This document shows positions 60,266 through 64,000 of a stretch of 64,000 nucleotides of DNA, in pieces. The stretch comes from Piper betle (taxonomy: Eukaryota; Streptophyta; Magnoliopsida; Piperales; Piperaceae): assembly GCA_033002965.1 (NCBI GenBank), contig JAURVB010012380.1, positions 36,048-100,047 on the forward strand, in the 5' to 3' direction. Below the pieces are notes generated by a model. The model saw only the letters and a list, made by a program, of their open reading frames with translations, did no database searches and had not been told where the DNA came from. The stretch's first letter is position 1, and every line of letters starts with the position of its first letter. Both the position numbers and the translations under genes were made by a program.

Positions 60266-62340
60266 CAAACATGGCAATGGTCACAGCAAAATGACTTCGA
60301 ACTGTCATATCTTCCCTTGAATCTGAACACTCATTCGAACTCCAACGCTATCTCTCTTCATGCAACGTTGATTTAAAGCGTGAAGTAGTGTATAGAACCC
60401 ATGTAATAATGGGAGCCATATTCCCTGATACTATTACTCAAACGGTGCACAATCCTGGGCTTATGGACGGCATTTGGGCACTAGAACGAAGAACGGAGGC
60501 TTTGAAGTTGTACTATCGGGTTTTGGAGTCCATGTGCAGAGCGGAATCGCGTATCTCGAACGGTGGTAACCTCACCTCATTGTTATCCAATGAGAGGTTC
60601 CACAGGTGCATGCTAGCTTGTACTGCGGAGCTGGTTTTGGCTACTCACAAGGCTGTTACCATGTTGATGTTTCCTGTTGTTTTAGAAAAAACAGGAATCA
60701 CTGCTTTTGATTTGAGTAAGGTGATTGAGAGTTTTGTGAGACATGAAGCGGCTCTTCCAAGTGAGCTGGAAAGGCACCTTCACTCATTGGAAGAGAGATT
60801 GTTGGAGAATATGCCATGGGAGAGAGGCTCCTTCACCTAGGGTTGCAAGGCCAGCTCTAGCCGCATATATAAATCGAATGGGGCTATTGGCAGAACCAAT
60901 GCCCTCGCTTGTTTTAATTGCTGCTCTTTATGATATTCGATCTGCACCTGTGCCAAATATGGCGCCACCTCCTTCACCTAGGAAAGTGCTTTTTTCAGGT
61001 GATCTAGTGCTTTTGCAAGTTCAGAATGATTTTGTTTCTTTTCATTTTTATTGATGCCATTGTTTAGTTTTGTTCAAACTAGGTTTTACACCTCTTGAAA
61101 GGCCAGTAAGTGATAACAAGAGTGCCTCTGCGCCATTGCAATAAGCTTCTGATAGGTATGGAGTTCTAGTTGTCTACATCTTGTGCTAATGGCTCACTCC
61201 TTGTGTTAATGGCTATTTTCAGTCCTGCTCATCTAACCGGGAGTGGAGATACTTGTGCGGAAATTGGCGTTCGAGTGTTTTTCAGCAAGGTAAGATTGCT
61301 GAGCCTTTTGATTCTCTTGTTATTACTTGTCTATCTTGTGCAATAGGACAATACCTTTAAGCAGCTTACTGCACCCAAATAACTTCCTTGCAGATTTTTA
61401 AACTGATTGCTATTAGAACAAAATGCTTATGGGAAAGGTTACAACTACCTAAGCATGTATTGGAGAATATTTATTGTTTTATCCAACAAATTCTGAACCA
61501 AATGACGTCTTTCTTCTTCAATCGTCATATTGATCAGCTTATTCTCTGTAGTATTCATGGGATAGCTAAGGTATACACTTAACTCCTATGATTGATTGTA
61601 GTAGAACTTTTCCTGTGTCATTTGCTTTGAGGTTAATTTGTCTCTTCTTGTACAGATTTCAGAAGTGTAACTTACATTTGAAGAAATCATCGGGAACTAC
61701 ACAAAGCAACCACACTGAAAACCACAAGTTTATCGTAGTGTGTTTATTGATCGGTCATTTTCAGAACAAACGGGGTAACAACTTAAATGGTTTTCTGATA
61801 TCATATGATAGTGCATTTTGTCAGAGTTTTTTCTGAAGGATTTTGCCTCGCGGGAAGCAGTTATCTGGCCAAGATTAAGTTGACATTATCACTTTCTACA
61901 ATGAGATTTTCATTCCGTCCGTGAAACCAATTTTGGTTGATCTAGACCCAGCTGCGGCAAATTTTAGAAATATTAATGATCCCGAGGGTAAGATAAGCAG
62001 GTAACTATTTTTTCTGTGCCAGTTTATTGTTTCCTTCTCTGTTCACAGCTAATTGTATGTTAGACATTCTGATTACTCCGTTTGTTTTGGGTCGATGGTC
62101 TCCTAGGATATCATCGTTCCCTACCCTTTCTGATATTTCTCCGAAGAAAATCGCTTTCATGAATAATGTATATGTTTCTCCTTTGCGACCATCTAAGGTA
62201 AATAATTCTCTTTCCGTCATTAAAATTTTAATGTATGTAATGCCTGCAATTGTTCTTCGTCATCACCGCATATAAATATTCCTTCCCATGCTTCTCATCG
62301 GAACCCCCTTTACTTTGCAGCCCCACCCCATTATTGAATA

Positions 62341-63004
62341 ACTTCCCCATAAGGGCCTTTAAAAGATGTTTTGATCTCATTATCTCGAGAAAAGGATGAA
62401 AATAATTCAGATGGATATACTCACTGCGTGTATATGTAACTAAACTCAAGTGCTGCATATACATATAAGCACATGGATTGACGCATGCAGCCAAAATCAG
62501 CCACTAATAATAACTTGTATATATTTGAGGGAAATTAGACCAAAAAACTTGAAAGCTTCTCATCCTGATCATATCCCAAATCTACTCATTGCGTCCAAGC
62601 AAAGCCCATCCAATTCTAACAAAAGAGTAACTTGTGACAATCCCCTTCCATCTTACTAGCATTTTTTTGAGAGCAGAACTGCCCAAAGCCGTCAAAGCGC
62701 TATTCCCTTTTCTTACCACTCCCATCCCTCCGCACTCTTCTTGCCTTCTAAGCCTTTCTAGCCGCTCCCATCCCTCCACACTCTTCTTGCCTTCTAAAAG
62801 CATTTGCTTTCAAAACATACCCAAGTTTTCCGTTACTCTTTCCTTGCAAGCCGTTCCTTCATCCCCATCCCTTCTCCTAGCTGTTCCTACACATCTTTAT
62901 ATAAAACACATACTCAACATCCCAATATCACCAACGACATAATCTCATACATCAACAAACATATATATACGGCGCTTATATATTACTGATTATTAACAAT
63001 CTAG
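62341..63004. other. Intergenic, DMP promoter region
   Basis: 62690-62800 has a pair of near-identical pyrimidine-rich blocks (CACTCTTCTTGCCTTCTAAG-like at about 62732 and 62778). TTATATAAAAC near 62897 is a possible TATA box upstream of the DMP gene. Confidence 0.45.
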
Positions 63005-63678
63005 ATGGAGATCAAGGTGGAAGACGAGTCAAAGAAATCGCAGCAGCCAGCCGCTTCTACGTCATAATAATGGCACTTCCGAGCTATCTGATGATCGTAG
63101 TTCGCCGATTACCGATAAAGAGGGCGAAGCCGTCCAAACCTTCGTCCAAATAGCCATTAGCAACACGTTCGAGTCCACGGCTCACTTGGCCAACCTCCTC
63201 CCCACCGGCACCGTCCTCGCCTTCCAGCTCCTCGCCCCCCTCACCACCAACGCCGGCGTCTGCGGCGCGGCCAGCCGTGAGATGACGGCGGTCCTCGTCC
63301 TCCTCGCCGTCTCATGCTTCATCCTCTCCTTCACTGACAGCTTCCGGGACAACTCGGGGAGGGTCCGTTACGGCCTGGCGACGTTCCGCGGGATGTGGGT
63401 CATCGACGGCGCCTCGCCTGGCCTGCCTGCCGAGGAGGCGGCTCAGTACCGGATAAGGGTAATAGACTGGGTGCATGGTTTGATGTCGGTGGTGGTGTTT
63501 GCGGGGGGTGACCATGTTTGACGAGAATGTGGTGGGGTGCTTCTATCCGGAGCCCGTCGGCGGAGACGAAGGAGGTGTTGACGGTGGTGCCGGTGGCGAT
63601 CGGAGTGTTTGGGAGCATGGTTTTTGTGGTTTTCCGACGACCCGCCATGGGATCGGGTTCCCGTTGTCGGCTAACTAA
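63005..63678 (+). pseudogene. DMP-family (DUF679) membrane protein, several frame breaks
   Basis: DMP proteins are plant four-span membrane proteins of the ER, tonoplast or plasma membrane; members act in senescence and in sperm-egg fusion. Start ATG at 63005 (MEIKVEDESKKSQQP), then a frame change near 63055. The main frame reads AHLANLLPTGTVLAFQLLAP, AVSCFILSFTDSFRDNSGRV and ATFRGMWVIDGASPG, the DUF679 core. The frame breaks at the G-run near 63506, where MFDENVVGCFYPEP continues one frame over, again near 63556 (ETKEVLTVVPVAIGVFGSMV), and again near 63636, where the family ending RHGIGFPLS is in another frame, stop at 63676-63678. At least two of the breaks are in homopolymers. It is intronless and about the family length (roughly 220 residues). 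Pseudogene or an error-rich GC-rich gene; I cannot decide. Confidence 0.75.
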
Positions 63679-64000
63679 GTTATGGGACGGGTTGATGGTC
63701 ATGTATAACGGTGTGTGGATTTTAATTACCATTTTATTTTTATTTATTCGTAATCCTCTTCATTATTACAATTTTCTTTTTTTCATTTTGTACTTAAAGC
63801 GCACTTACTTGGTTACAACTTCGGACACCTAATTTATCCCATCATCACTTGATCCTTAGAATTTTGTAATAATTTGCTAACATAACTTACCTTATAAAAA
63901 GACAAGGTTCCTAAAAAGTTACTCAATATAGGAAGTTTATATTTATAAGGAATCTATTCGAAGTCTAATCAGAATAACACATTAATTTCAAAAAGATCAA
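63679..64000. other. 3' flank
   Basis: AT-rich, no gene seen. Confidence 0.4.

Larger units (their letters stand above)
58200..62340 (+). pseudogene. Partial tandem duplicate of RBR (exons 8 to 16)
   Basis: Blocks collinear with the intact RBR upstream are: exon 8 (58255-58342, KDETRNIIGSISKLTEEIM then KPCLAS and a stop); exon 9 (about 59298-59530, frame lost); exon 10 without its first part (60270-60998); exon 11 much shortened (about 61084-61155); exon 12 (61223-61290); exon 13 (61394-61570); exon 14 (61658 on, broken); exon 15 (about 61853-61988); exon 16 (about 62108-62197). Introns align too. Exons 1-7 and 17-18 are absent. Nonsense changes include TGG to TGA at 60292-60294 and TCA to TAA at 61142-61144. 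Yet exon 10 keeps a 150-codon open frame (60388-60840) closely like RBR pocket A. An 814-bp element (58451-59264) and unrelated sequence at about 59655-60265 interrupt it. It cannot encode a full pocket protein. Confidence 0.9.

Overview
The window is plant nuclear DNA. Genes carry many canonical GT-AG introns and sit far apart in AT-rich DNA with non-autonomous transposons and LTR fragments. The families are plant ones: a retinoblastoma-related protein (RBR), a DYW-class pentatricopeptide protein, a CASP-like protein, a DMP protein and S-domain receptor kinases. Several coding starts are strongly GC-rich (PRP22, PPR, DMP, the J-protein). That gradient is commoner in monocots, so a monocot is my weak guess. 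No RNA gene, CRISPR array or prokaryotic feature was seen.

Layout. 0.2-3.5 kb: a broken DTW-domain gene. 4.1-6.0 kb: a decayed Pumilio-repeat gene on the minus strand. 6.0-6.5 kb: a hAT-like MITE with a perfect 8-bp target-site duplication. 8.1-10.7 kb: a two-exon gene for a small single-pass protein of the plant complex I type, with a MITE-like element in its intron. 11.9-12.4 kb: another MITE. 14.0-16.0 kb: a degenerate RuvX/YqgF-like nuclease gene. 16.8-21.1 kb: a PRP22/DHX8-type DEAH splicing helicase, near full length but with two opposite frameshifts near its 5' end. 21.8-27.0 kb: two decayed S-domain receptor kinase copies, one interrupted by a MITE. 27.5-29.2 kb: an intact intronless DYW PPR gene. 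32.0-32.9 kb: an intact three-exon CASP-like gene. 34.8-35.9 kb: a tyrosine/nicotianamine aminotransferase-like pseudogene. 38.6-42.8 kb: a damaged OB-fold gene whose intron holds a 1.9-kb solo LTR with a perfect TSD and a miniature TRIM-type retroelement. 44.5-46.7 kb: a type II J-domain co-chaperone (minus), with a hAT-like element just upstream. 47.6-52.1 kb: repeat-rich intergenic DNA. 52.1-57.8 kb: an intact 18-exon RBR gene. 58.2-62.3 kb: a partial tandem duplicate of RBR (exons 8-16), broken by nonsense changes and by an 814-bp hAT-like element. 63.0-63.7 kb: a DMP-family gene with several frameshifts.

The genes do not form one pathway. The intact set is ordinary housekeeping: splicing, cell cycle, organelle RNA editing, respiration, chaperoning. 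The informative biology is structural. Transposon insertions can be dated and bounded by their TSDs, and one by an empty paralogous site inside the window. The RBR duplication is partial. Many coding regions carry single-base frameshifts, several in G or C runs, so true pseudogenes and sequence-quality artefacts must be separated. I found no convincing new biological system.
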